Assembly (NCBI RefSeq): GCF_025370785.1
Contig: NZ_JAMXFA010000002.1
Coordinates: 62,001-126,000, forward strand
Source of the DNA: Laspinema olomoucense D3b
GTDB lineage: Bacteria; Cyanobacteriota; Cyanobacteriia; Cyanobacteriales; Laspinemataceae
Direction of reading: 5' to 3'
DNA: 64,000 nucleotides
Positions within the stretch are counted from its first letter, which is position 1. Each line of letters begins with the position of its first letter. Under the pieces are notes generated by a model that worked only from the letters and a program-made list of their open reading frames with translations, did not search any database and was not told the origin of the DNA. Positions 34,567 to 43,958 of the stretch are shown piece by piece. The translations under genes and the position numbers were made by a program.

Positions 34567-36987
34567 ATGTCAGACTTGATAGAAGCCGTCCTCAAAAGTG
34601 ACGAAAAAATCGATCTGCGTCAGTTTGCCAGCGAATTACGCACCACAGGGCAGCAGTATTTTTTGAGAAATGATATCGTCCGTGCCTTCTCAGACTACTG
34701 TACACACCATGAAAAGCCCTCAGATTTTTATCACTCTTCCCATCTCGGAAAACTGATTTTATATACCCAGGAAATCATTCTGGAAAATGAAAGCCTCTGC
34801 ATGATTATCCGGCCTAAGATTGCCTCTCAAAAAATCTTTCGGATCTTAGAGGACCTGACCGTAGAGGCCATGACCGTGCAGGAATTGCTAGATTTGCGCG
34901 ATCGCCTCGTCAATCACCACCACCCGAACGAGGGGGATGTCCTAGAACTGGACTTTGCCCCCTTTTACGACTATTCCCCCATCATTCGCGACCCCAAAAA
35001 CATCGGTAAAGGAGTCCAGTTCCTCAATCGCTACCTGTCGAGCAAGTTATTTCAAGATCCAGAGCAGACCCTCGAACTCCTCTATGAATTTTTGAGTCTG
35101 CATCAGTATAACGGGCTGCAATTACTGATTAACCAACGGATTAAAAACCGGCGGGAATTGTCCCAGAAAGTCAAACAAGCCCTCTCCTTCGTGGGCGATC
35201 GGCCCCGAGAAGAATCATTTGAAAACTTCCGATTTGACCTACAAATCCTAGGATTTGAACCCGGTTGGGGTAATACTGCTGGTCGCGTCCATGCCACCCT
35301 AGAAATTCTCGACGAACTCATCGACTCCCCTAACGATGCAGGACTGGAATCCTTCATCTCCCGGATTCCCATGATCTTTCGCATCGTCCTCGTCTCCGTG
35401 CATGGGTGGTTTGGTCAAGAAGGCGTGCTCGGACGACCCGACACCGGCGGCCAAGTCGTTTATGTCCTGGATCAAGCCCGCAGCTTAGAAAAACAACTGC
35501 AAGAAGAATTTAAACTCGGCGGCTTGGATACATTAGGCGTTCATCCCAAAGTCGTCGTCCTGTCCCGGTTAATCCCCAATGCCGATGGCACTCGCTGTAA
35601 CGAACGCCTCGAAAAAATTTACGGCACCGATAATGGCTGGATTCTGCGAGTTCCCTTCCGTGAACAGAATCCTAAAATGACCCAAAACTGGATTTCTCGC
35701 TTTGAAATCTGGCCCTATTTAGAAACCTACGCCATTGATGCTGAAAAAGAACTCCTAGCCGAATTTCAAGGCAAACCCGATTTAATCGTCGGCAACTATT
35801 CTGATGGAAACTTAGTAGCATTCCTGTTGGCACGTCGCCTAAAAGTCACCCAATGCAACATCGCTCATGCCTTAGAAAAATCTAAGTATCTCTTCAGTAA
35901 TCTCTACTGGCAAGACCTGGAAAGTCAATATCACTTTTCTCTCCAGTTTACCGCCGACTTGATTGCCATGAATGCTGCCAACTTCATTATTAGCAGCACC
36001 TATCAGGAGATTGTGGGGACTCCCTCTAGTGTGGGGCAGTATGAATCCTACGCCTGTTTTACCATGCCGGATCTGTATCATGTGGTCAACGGCATCGAGT
36101 TATTTTCTCCTAAATTCAACGTCGTCGCCCCTGGGGTGAATGAAACGGTCTATTTTCCGTACACCCGCACCCAAGACCGCATCCCCTCCAACCGGGAACG
36201 ACTGGAGGAACTGCTCTTGACTCTGGATGACCCCACTCAAGTCTTCGGAAAGCTGGAAGACCCTAGCAAGCAAATTCTGTTTTCCGTAGCCCGTCTGGAC
36301 CGGATTAAGAATTTGACGGGTCTTGCCGAATGTTTTGGCCGCAGTCCAGAACTGCAAGAACACTGTAATCTGATTCTAGTGGCTGGGAAATTGCGGCCAG
36401 AGGAGTCTACGGATACGGAAGAAATCAGCGAAATGCAAAAATTGTATGGCATCATTGAGCAATACAATTTGTATAATAAGATTCGCTGGTTGGGAGTTCG
36501 ACTCTCTAAGAGCGATTCTGGGGAATTGTATCGGGTGATTGCTGACCATAAGGGCATCTTTGTGCAACCGGCTTTATTTGAAGCCTTTGGCCTGACTATT
36601 TTAGAGGCAATGGTTTCCGGTTTGCCCACCTTTGCCACCCAGTTCGGGGGTCCGTTAGAAATCATTCAGGATAAGGTGAATGGATTCTACATCAACCCCA
36701 CGAATTTAGAAGAAACCGCCGAGAAACTGCTGGAATTTGTGTCCAAACATCAGCAAAATCCCCATTATTGGGAGGAAATTTCCCAACGGGCGATCGAGCG
36801 GGTTTACACCACCTATACTTGGAAAATTCATACCACCCGCCTGTTGTCCCTTTCTAAAATTTACGGCTTCTGGAATTATACTTCCAAGGAAAATCGTGAG
36901 GATATGTTACGCTACTTAGAGGCGTTATTTTATCTGGTTTATAAGCCCCGTGCTCAGGCGTTATTGGAGGAACACCGGGGCCGATAG
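34567..36987 (+). CDS. susA: Sucrose synthase
   Basis: 806 residues, the normal length of this enzyme. It reversibly cleaves sucrose with UDP or ADP to fructose and nucleotide-glucose, feeding glycogen and cell-wall sugar pools. The N-terminal sucrose-synthase domain covers about 1-270. The GT-B catalytic part has 'VHGWFGQEGVLGRPDTGGQVVYVLDQA' (about 280-306), 'HALEKSKY' and the C-terminal 'EAFGLTILEAMVSGLPTFAT' with its E-x7-E motif near residue 675. The ATG at 34567 has AAGGAG at 8 bases; the in-frame ATG at 34525 lacks this. It stands alone between two long spacers. Confidence 0.96.
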   Translation: MSDLIEAVLKSDEKIDLRQFASELRTTGQQYFLRNDIVRAFSDYCTHHEKPSDFYHSSHLGKLILYTQEIILENESLCMIIRPKIASQKIFRILEDLTVEAMTVQELLDLRDRLVNHHHPNEGDVLELDFAPFYDYSPIIRDPKNIGKGVQFLNRYLSSKLFQDPEQTLELLYEFLSLHQYNGLQLLINQRIKNRRELSQKVKQALSFVGDRPREESFENFRFDLQILGFEPGWGNTAGRVHATLEILDELIDSPNDAGLESFISRIPMIFRIVLVSVHGWFGQEGVLGRPDTGGQVVYVLDQARSLEKQLQEEFKLGGLDTLGVHPKVVVLSRLIPNADGTRCNERLEKIYGTDNGWILRVPFREQNPKMTQNWISRFEIWPYLETYAIDAEKELLAEFQGKPDLIVGNYSDGNLVAFLLARRLKVTQCNIAHALEKSKYLFSNLYWQDLESQYHFSLQFTADLIAMNAANFIISSTYQEIVGTPSSVGQYESYACFTMPDLYHVVNGIELFSPKFNVVAPGVNETVYFPYTRTQDRIPSNRERLEELLLTLDDPTQVFGKLEDPSKQILFSVARLDRIKNLTGLAECFGRSPELQEHCNLILVAGKLRPEESTDTEEISEMQKLYGIIEQYNLYNKIRWLGVRLSKSDSGELYRVIADHKGIFVQPALFEAFGLTILEAMVSGLPTFATQFGGPLEIIQDKVNGFYINPTNLEETAEKLLEFVSKHQQNPHYWEEISQRAIERVYTTYTWKIHTTRLLSLSKIYGFWNYTSKENREDMLRYLEALFYLVYKPRAQALLEEHRGR

Positions 36988-37903
36988 GTCAGGCATTAAA
37001 CTTTTCCTCAGATAAGCATTCCCGTTCTTGGGAATCGGTGAGGTTTGAACCTTGAGAATTAAGAATTAAACCCTAATCAGGATGATTAGATTAATCCTTA
37101 ATTCTCAAGTTTAATTCCCTCTTCCCTTACCCCTGGATATATCCCGGCGCCCTACCCCGCTCCTCTTACCGAATCTCCCCTCATCATCCCTCACGGTTCC
37201 AGGAGAGCAATCATCGACTAACCCCCCTCCCCGTTCCTACTTTGCCTTACAATTCCAGAGTCGGGTTCTCACTAAAGTATTTAAAAATTCCCATAAAAGC
37301 GTGAGCGCAAAAAAATCGACTGTTGCCCAACTCTTTGAGCCGCCACTGATAGCTATTTTAGGAAATTTGGGTATAATCCCAAAAAACTGACTGTGAGCCA
37401 AATCCAGAAGGCTTCAGGAAAAATCACTTGTTCCTCCTCCGGACTGGGAATTGTAAAAACCGTCGGGAGGGGGTCGTTCCCGATCCGGGGACTCAGAATA
37501 AAAGAGAGTAACCTAGGGGTATCCTCTCAGACGCCAAAAATTAGCCAATGACTACCATTTACATCTCGTAAATATTGGTCTATGGTGCTAAGGGTGTATT
37601 TCCATCCAAAATGGGGACGGCCCATGATTCTCGGGTTCCTCATCTTCGGTTCGATAAGGCACTGCCATTGTCCAATTAGAGGGAATGGGTGCATTGTAAA
37701 AACCCAATCGCAAAAACAGGAGGAGGGTGCAAGTTTTATTGAATTTATCTTGAGTGCATCTGAGTATTAGTGAGCGATCGCCCATGTAAAGAAGCGATGA
37801 CAACCCCTACTTTTTAATGATCAAGCCGAGCGATCGGTCCTAAAAAACTCCGAGTGATGAGTTTAGTATTCCCCAAAACTATTCTGTAGATAGAGTTCCC
37901 AAA
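36988..37903. other. Long spacer with AT-rich inverted repeat
   Basis: About 0.9 kb. At about 37051-37111 an AT-rich inverted repeat built on CTTGAGAATTAAG / CTTAATTCTCAAG encloses a smaller CTAATC/GATTAG hairpin; it may end sucrose synthase transcription. A minus-strand frame ending at 37588 has a plausible tail ('PIPSNWTMAVPYRTEDEE') but no proper start, so it could be a gene fragment. No intact gene seen. Confidence 0.5.
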
Positions 37904-40900
37904 ATGGCAGAAATTAGAGACCCGAACAATCCCCAGGCGACGAATCTCCCCGGATCCAACCTACCCGGATTAGATGAAAGCGATCCCCTAGAATCCTCTC
38001 GAACTTTAGAGGAAGAGGGAATTTTTTTAGATTTATCCTTACGGCAAATCATCCAAGGCCAAGGCGGAGATGATACCCTTATTGGTTCCCTAGCCGACGA
38101 TACCATCGTTGGAAACCCAGGGAACGATACCCTCTATGGGAATGCAGGCAGTGATAGTGTTCAAGGAAACCAAGGCAGCGACACGATCGCAGGCGGTCCC
38201 GGCAACGACTTCATTCAAGGCAATAAAGAGGACGACTTCCTCTTCGGAGACTTAACTCGCGACGGACTCCCTCTCCCCGAAGGAACTGGTAACGACTTCA
38301 TCCTCGGTGGCATCGGCAATGACCTAATGTTCGGTAACCAGGGTGACGATAGCCTCGATGGAGAAGGGGGGACCGACACTATTTATGGCGGCAAAGACAA
38401 CGACTTTATCATTGGTGACGCAGGGGAAGACTTCCTCGCAGGCGATGATGGCAATGACCTGCTCTATGGTGGCCTGGACAATGATATTCTCGTTGGTGGC
38501 CTTGGTATCGATACCCTCTACGGGGAAGACGGCGCCGACATCCTCAATGGCAGCGAAGGCAACGACCTTGTAGTTGGCGGTGCCGGTGATGACATCCTCT
38601 ATGGCGACGACCTCACCGCAGAATCCTTTGGCGCAGGAAACGACATCGTTTACGGAAACGAAGGCAACGATATCGCCTACGGTGGCTCCGGCAACGATGT
38701 TCTATTTGGCAACGAAGGCAATGATAACCTCTTTGGCAACCGAGGAAATGATGTCCTCTATGGGGGTCAAGGAGATGATACCGCCTACGCTGGACAAGAT
38801 AATGACCAAGTATTTGGCGACAAAGGAAATGATGTCCTCTTTGGCAATCTGGGAAATGACTTCGTAAATGGTGGTGAAGGCAATGACCTCCTCCTAGGCA
38901 ACGAAGGTAGCGACCTCATCGACGGCGGTTCTGGAGGCGATATCATTTACGGCGGTCAAGATAACGACACCATTCGAGGCGAGGATGGAGATGACCTGCT
39001 GTTTGGGGATAAAGGCGATGACGTAATTTTTGGCGGCGTAGGCAGCAATACCCTGACCGGCGGCCAAGGGTCGGACCAATTTGTAATTTCCCCGGGATTG
39101 GGATTCTTACAACAGACGCGAAACTTAATTACCGACTTCACCGATGGGCAAGATTTCCTACTCTTAGCCGATGGCATCACTTTTGATGATCTCGACCTCC
39201 GCCAAGAGATCGACGCCAACGGGACAGTTAATACCGTCGTTTTGGATCGCCTCACCGGCACCGTGACCATCTTGCAAAATGTCAGTGCCAGCGCGATTAC
39301 CCGGGATGATTTCCTACCCCCACTCGCACCGCCACCGCCTCCGCCTCCACCGCAGGCAGCGCCACTCCCAGACATCCCCACCCCTCCGATTGTCAATCCT
39401 CCAGTAACCCCGGGACCCGGACCCACCGAACCCGAACCCGAACCCGAACCCGAGGAGAGTGTCATTCAATTTAGTAATGCCACCTATCGCATTAATGAAA
39501 ATGGGACTCCCGAAGCCATGCTAGTCACGGTGACTCGCGGCAATAATACCGAAGGGGTGATTAGTGCCGATGTGGTTCTTCAAAGCAATCCGGGAACTGC
39601 AACAGCGGTAAACGATTATGAGAATTTTGTCCCGGTTACTATCCGGTTTGCAGAGGGAGATACCACCGCCAAACAGGTTGCTATTCCCATCGTTAACGAT
39701 ACCCTCGCTGAAGATACGGAAACGATTAGCTTACAACTGACTAATCTCACGGGTACTGCGGTTTTAGGCAGCCAATCTACCGCGACGGTCGAAATTATCG
39801 ACGATGATAATCCCGGAGAGTTAGAGTTTGTCATTCCAGCAGAAGGGAGTTTCCGAGTTAAGGAAGATGGAAGCGTAGTCCGACAAGTCCAGGTCCGTCG
39901 AGTCAATGGCAGCAGCGGCGAGGTAAGTGCTCAGATCTCTCTGGCTGCCGGTTCAGCGAGTACAAATCCACCGGGACAACCGGGGAATGTGGGAGAGGAT
40001 TTTGGGGCAGTTACGGTTCCCGTCTCCTTTGCTGATGGAGAGACGGCAACTAAAACCATTCAACTCCCACCTACAGCAATTTTACGGGGGACATTAGGTC
40101 AAGTCGATGGTCTCAAAATCGTCAACTTATCGTTGACAAATCCCACAGGGGGGGTAGAACTCAGTACCACTGCAGCACCCCTGCAAATTGAAGATATGGA
40201 TCAACTGGTTGTCAGTCTTGAGGTGACTCCCCCGGGAAATGAGGCGTTTGAGGCCCAGGGGGCCCTGCAAGCCCCGGCCACCCGAGAAGGGGTGTTTACG
40301 ATCGCCCTGCGAGATGCCAATGGTGCTCTAGTCCCTGCTCCTGCCGGGGGCTTAACGGTTTCCTATCGGGTTGATACCACAGCACCGACAGAACCCACCG
40401 ATCCAGAAGTAGCAGTCGAGGGTCAAGACTACAATGCCGTCTTCAATAATGCACCCTTCACTTTGGCGAGCAATACCGTCTTCATTCCCGAAGGATCTTC
40501 CACGGCTACCATTACTATCAATCCCACGGACGACAGTTTGCCCGAAGGGAAGGAATTCATTAAGGTCATCCTGAATGAAACGGCTGATTACAACATCGCC
40601 GCTGACAAGCAAGAAGGGGAAGTTATCCTGATCGATAATGACTCACCGATTGTCCGCATCAGTCCAGCCACCGGACGGATTAAGGAAGGCACAAACCCCC
40701 AGACTGTCTTGACCATCTCGCGAGAAGATAGTGTTGGTAATCCCATCACCTCGGGAGCTTTGACCGTCAATTATGGGCGGGGCGGAACTGCGGCCAATGG
40801 TGTAGACTATGACCTGTTGACTGGGCAAGCCGTGATTCCAGATGGTCAATCGTCAATCACCGTGACGGTTCGGGCTTTGGATGATAGTAATGCAGAACCG

Positions 40901-41335
40901 GATGAAACGGTCCGCATTACTCTGCAAGGGTCAACGGAGCCCACCCAGGTTTATGAACTGAAAGAGGGACAAACTCAGAGTGTGGTTACCATTGAAGATA
41001 ATGAGACCCCTCAAATCAGTGTAGTGGGACGGGCTGCGGATGTCTTGGCTGACCCTCCTACGGGTAACCAGTTCCAATTTATCCGCTTTGGTGATAAAGC
41101 CATCCCCCTGACGGTGAATTATACTCCCGCTGGGACGGCTGTAGCTGGCACGGACTACACGGCATTACCTGGCACAATTAGCTTTACTGCGGGACAAAGT
41201 TCGGTGTCGGTTCCGTTAACTACTATTGACAATCCGAATGATGCCAATGCCAAGGTTACGGAGATTCAGATAGTAGATGGCGCGGCTTACGATCTAGGGT
41301 TTGCTCCTACGGGCAATTTGCTGTTCTTAAACTAA
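37904..41335 (+). CDS. RTX calcium-binding repeat protein with Calx-beta domains
   Basis: A 1,143-residue acidic protein with no Sec signal peptide. Residues about 50-395 are some 20 RTX nonapeptide repeats (GGxGNDxLx type, e.g. 'GGSGNDVLFGNEGND'), which bind calcium and fold as a parallel beta-roll. A short 'QFVISPGLGF..LITDFTDGQDFLLL' cap follows, typical of RTX proteins, then a proline-rich and Pro-Glu repeat linker (about 470-520). The rest is at least four Calx-beta domains ('AVNDYENFVPVTIRFAEGDTTAKQVAIPIVNDTLAEDTE'-like, in pieces). RTX proteins leave by type I secretion; no ABC exporter lies in the window. Probable surface or matrix protein; the ATG has no clear ribosome site. Confidence 0.9.
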   Translation: MAEIRDPNNPQATNLPGSNLPGLDESDPLESSRTLEEEGIFLDLSLRQIIQGQGGDDTLIGSLADDTIVGNPGNDTLYGNAGSDSVQGNQGSDTIAGGPGNDFIQGNKEDDFLFGDLTRDGLPLPEGTGNDFILGGIGNDLMFGNQGDDSLDGEGGTDTIYGGKDNDFIIGDAGEDFLAGDDGNDLLYGGLDNDILVGGLGIDTLYGEDGADILNGSEGNDLVVGGAGDDILYGDDLTAESFGAGNDIVYGNEGNDIAYGGSGNDVLFGNEGNDNLFGNRGNDVLYGGQGDDTAYAGQDNDQVFGDKGNDVLFGNLGNDFVNGGEGNDLLLGNEGSDLIDGGSGGDIIYGGQDNDTIRGEDGDDLLFGDKGDDVIFGGVGSNTLTGGQGSDQFVISPGLGFLQQTRNLITDFTDGQDFLLLADGITFDDLDLRQEIDANGTVNTVVLDRLTGTVTILQNVSASAITRDDFLPPLAPPPPPPPPQAAPLPDIPTPPIVNPPVTPGPGPTEPEPEPEPEESVIQFSNATYRINENGTPEAMLVTVTRGNNTEGVISADVVLQSNPGTATAVNDYENFVPVTIRFAEGDTTAKQVAIPIVNDTLAEDTETISLQLTNLTGTAVLGSQSTATVEIIDDDNPGELEFVIPAEGSFRVKEDGSVVRQVQVRRVNGSSGEVSAQISLAAGSASTNPPGQPGNVGEDFGAVTVPVSFADGETATKTIQLPPTAILRGTLGQVDGLKIVNLSLTNPTGGVELSTTAAPLQIEDMDQLVVSLEVTPPGNEAFEAQGALQAPATREGVFTIALRDANGALVPAPAGGLTVSYRVDTTAPTEPTDPEVAVEGQDYNAVFNNAPFTLASNTVFIPEGSSTATITINPTDDSLPEGKEFIKVILNETADYNIAADKQEGEVILIDNDSPIVRISPATGRIKEGTNPQTVLTISREDSVGNPITSGALTVNYGRGGTAANGVDYDLLTGQAVIPDGQSSITVTVRALDDSNAEPDETVRITLQGSTEPTQVYELKEGQTQSVVTIEDNETPQISVVGRAADVLADPPTGNQFQFIRFGDKAIPLTVNYTPAGTAVAGTDYTALPGTISFTAGQSSVSVPLTTIDNPNDANAKVTEIQIVDGAAYDLGFAPTGNLLFLN

Positions 41336-41350
41336 GAAGACAGCCTATTG

Positions 41351-41380
41351 GGGTTAACGGCTGTTAACCCTGACCTTTTT
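41351..41380 (+). terminator. Terminator of the RTX gene
   Basis: GGGTTAAC pairs perfectly with GTTAACCC around the loop GGCT, followed by TGACCTTTTT. It begins 16 bases after the RTX gene stop. Confidence 0.8.
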
Positions 41381-41497
41381 AGCCCCAGTCTCCCTTACTT
41401 AGGGTAGGGGAGACTCTGCGGCTTTTGTATCAATAGGTTAAGATCAAAATAACAAGCCTAGATTAAAACCTAGCCGGAAACCGCACCCCCTAAGTTC

Positions 41498-42061
41498 ATG
41501 AGTTCTCAAGTTCTTGTCGAAAAGAAAAAGTTAGAGCATCCACCTCGGGATATTCGTTATCTCGGCGATCGCGATCTGCGTCAGTCTGCCAAGCGCGTTG
41601 CTCAAGTGGATGCGGATATCCGCCAACTGGTGCGGGAAATGCTCCAGAGTATGTACACGGCGGATGGCATTGGATTGGCGGCACCTCAAGTCGGGGTCCA
41701 CAAACAAGTGATTGTCGTTGACTGTGATTTGGAAAACCCTGCAACTCCCCCCCTGGTCCTGATCAATCCGGTGATCAAGAAATTCGGCGGCGATGAATGC
41801 ACCTATCAAGAAGGCTGTCTGAGTATTCCCGGTGTTTATTTGGATGTTAAACGCCCTGAAATTATCGAAGTGGCTTACAAAGATGAACGGGGACGTCCTC
41901 AAAAAATGACGGCGAATGGAATCGTCTCTCGCTGCATTCAGCATGAGATGGATCACCTCAATGGTGTCCTCTTTGTCGATCGCGTGGAAAATCACTTGGC
42001 GCTAACTGAAGAACTTGCCAAACAAGGGTTTTCGACGAAAGACGTTAAATCCATGCTTTAA
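41498..42061 (+). CDS. def: Peptide deformylase
   Basis: 187 residues. A cytosolic metalloenzyme removing the N-formyl group from new proteins. All three motifs are present: 'GIGLAAPQVG' (57-66), 'EGCLSIPG' with metal ligand Cys107, and 'QHEMDH' with ligands His149 and His153 and catalytic Glu150. The N-terminal ~15 residues are longer than in E. coli, as usual for cyanobacterial forms. It is a single gene closed by its own terminator. Confidence 0.96.
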   Translation: MSSQVLVEKKKLEHPPRDIRYLGDRDLRQSAKRVAQVDADIRQLVREMLQSMYTADGIGLAAPQVGVHKQVIVVDCDLENPATPPLVLINPVIKKFGGDECTYQEGCLSIPGVYLDVKRPEIIEVAYKDERGRPQKMTANGIVSRCIQHEMDHLNGVLFVDRVENHLALTEELAKQGFSTKDVKSML

Positions 42062-42070
42062 GAAAGAGTC

Positions 42071-42103
42071 AACGGTTAACTATTAGGGGTTAACCGTTTT
42101 TTT
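42071..42103 (+). terminator. def terminator
   Basis: AACGGTTAA pairs with TTAACCGTT around a 10-base loop and is followed by seven T. It begins 10 bases after the def stop. The GGTTAAC core resembles the hairpin after the RTX gene. Confidence 0.88.
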
Positions 42104-42200
42104 GGGCTTCAATTGTAACCCCGGGCGGTTTCATTGACCCTTAGTAAATCTCCACAGACGTAGTGATACTGTAATCATACTTTATTGGTCAGGGTTTCTC

Positions 42201-42401
42201 ATGTTCATGTCTCCCAAAACTTCCCTCTTTCTCGGCGCTTCCTGCGTGGCGGCGATCGCCTCGGTGGGTTCGATTTTTGAACTCTCCTCCGGACAACCGG
42301 AACTCGGAACCCTTCCCACGGGTATCATTCTCGCCATTAGCGTTCCTAGCGTGGTTTTATTCTTCCTCGCTGCAGTCCGGGATGCCCGGTCTTCCGGCTG
42401 A
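42201..42401 (+). CDS. Small two-helix membrane protein
   Basis: A 66-residue protein with two hydrophobic segments (about 8-25 and 40-58) separated by a short polar loop ('SSGQPELGTLPTG') and ending in 'RDARSSG'. A TCAGGG sequence lies about 8 bases before the ATG; a second in-frame ATG is two codons on. I do not recognise the family. Thylakoid or plasma-membrane location is likely. Confidence 0.6.
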   Translation: MFMSPKTSLFLGASCVAAIASVGSIFELSSGQPELGTLPTGIILAISVPSVVLFFLAAVRDARSSG

Positions 42402-42464
42402 TTGGCCCCTCTCTCGTCGGGTTTGGCAAGTTTCCTTTTTAAGGTAGGGTGGGTCCTCTCTACC

Positions 42465-43751
42465 CTACTCCTTTAAAACCCCTAAATCTGTCACTAGGGG
42501 TAGATGATCTGAGCCAATATTAGGTCCTTTTCGAGTTTTAAAAACTTGAATTTCTCGATTGACGAAACAATGATCGATGGGGATGGAAAGCAGTGGGTTA
42601 AAACTAGGCCAAGTGGGCATGATTCCAAACCCTGAACGTGCATTTTGAAGGTGAGCATTTTGGACAAACTCCCTGTAAATAGGAGACCAGAGGCTGATAT
42701 TAAAATCTCCTAGAACTAGGGCTGGGTTGTTTAAAGGAGCCACATAATCAGCAATCGCTTCTAACTGCTGATTTCGATTTTTAAAGAGGTTTTTTGAAAG
42801 GGGAATATTAGTATGCGCCACCACAATCGATAAGACTTTTTCCGGCAAAGATATTTGGGCGATAACCCCTCGTTTTTTGAAGTCTAAACTCTCCTCATAA
42901 ACCCGTTTTAAGGGTAGGGAACTATACAAAGCTATATCTCCTTTTAATACGGCATAAGGCAGAATATCCCGTAAGGTTTCTAACTGTTCCTTCCATTCCC
43001 CTTTCACCTCCATAAATGCAGCAATATCGGGAGTTTCTTGGCGGACAAAACTTAGTAGTTTTTCGTAATGTTTATTTTGGAATAAAAGGTTGGACTGCAA
43101 AACTTTGATGGGAATTGAAGATTGAACCGGGGTGGCGATCGCTGGATTGGCCCAGTACCAAGGCGCAATTTCTGCAAAATTTATCAGAATACAAATTAAA
43201 CTAACAATAATCCAAGGCTTACGCCGTTTAAAAGCAAAATAAAATAAGCCAATTATTCCCCCTATCAGATATTGCAGTTTAAAATGAGAAGTTAAATCGA
43301 GGAGATAGAAAAACTGGCCAAAATATCCCAATAGAGAAAGCAAAATTACTCCACAAACCCCTATTTTAAACCCATGCCTGCCTAAAAATTGAACTACTGG
43401 AAAATTTGGAGTTTCATTGTGTAAAACTACCCACTTGAGTTGAATTTTTAAAGGGTATGAAAGAGGTAATTTGTCAATTTCTGCTAAGAGTTGGTCGGTG
43501 GGTTCTAATTGCCTGCGTTTTTGATAAATTTTTATCCAGACTGTATCCATGCACCGATTAATCACCCCATTCACGACTAAACCCACCGCGACTAAAAAAA
43601 ACAGTCCTCCCAATAATTGAAACGGTCCGCCTAAGTTCTGTAATCCAGACCAAATTGCTGAATTTCCGGTTTTTCCAGTAGCCTGCATACTGAAAAAAAG
43701 AAGTAACCCCGGGACAGCAACAGTCATTCCGGTAATTATTAATTTATCCAT
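42465..43751 (-). CDS. Membrane-anchored endonuclease/exonuclease/phosphatase (EEP) protein
   Basis: A 428-residue protein. The N-terminal half has about five hydrophobic segments (3-20, 40-60, 128-150, 158-175, 180-200), so the C-terminal domain is membrane-tethered. The C-terminal half (about 212-425) is an EEP-fold hydrolase: 'LQSNLLFQN', 'AFMEVKGEW' (metal Glu), 'VVAHTNIPL' (His), 'LVLGDFNISLWSP' (Asp-Asn pair) and 'IGSDHLPLVTDL' (Asp-His). All expected catalytic residues are present. Substrate could be nucleic acid, phospholipid or sugar phosphate. A long helical insert lies between the first two helix groups. Confidence 0.85.
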   Translation of the reverse strand: MDKLIITGMTVAVPGLLLFFSMQATGKTGNSAIWSGLQNLGGPFQLLGGLFFLVAVGLVVNGVINRCMDTVWIKIYQKRRQLEPTDQLLAEIDKLPLSYPLKIQLKWVVLHNETPNFPVVQFLGRHGFKIGVCGVILLSLLGYFGQFFYLLDLTSHFKLQYLIGGIIGLFYFAFKRRKPWIIVSLICILINFAEIAPWYWANPAIATPVQSSIPIKVLQSNLLFQNKHYEKLLSFVRQETPDIAAFMEVKGEWKEQLETLRDILPYAVLKGDIALYSSLPLKRVYEESLDFKKRGVIAQISLPEKVLSIVVAHTNIPLSKNLFKNRNQQLEAIADYVAPLNNPALVLGDFNISLWSPIYREFVQNAHLQNARSGFGIMPTWPSFNPLLSIPIDHCFVNREIQVFKTRKGPNIGSDHLPLVTDLGVLKE

Positions 43752-43888
43752 ATTTTTTAGGGTTTAAACTTCGGAGTAACTTGCTAAATATTGTAGTGGT
43801 ATAGGGTCTCAAAATATTTACAAAAAATTTTGTAATGTAGCCCTAAACTTCCGTAGTAATCCAGTCTATTTGATAATTCCCTGATTGC

Positions 43889-43918
43889 CCAAAGTAATGG
43901 CAGTCGCCATTACTTTGG
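43889..43918. terminator. Perfect hairpin downstream of crtH
   Basis: Arms of 13 bases (CCAAAGTAATGGC / GCCATTACTTTGG) around a 4-base loop, 40 bases past the crtH stop. There is no T run on the minus strand, so it may be a processing or stability hairpin rather than a classic terminator. Confidence 0.65.
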
Positions 43919-43958
43919 TATCCCCAAAAGCCTAATCGCTTCGCTTACTTTTCTGCTC

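Noticed and set aside
38343-38867. Plus-strand Met/Thr/Ala-rich frames
   Set aside because: Out-of-frame readings of the RTX repeats.
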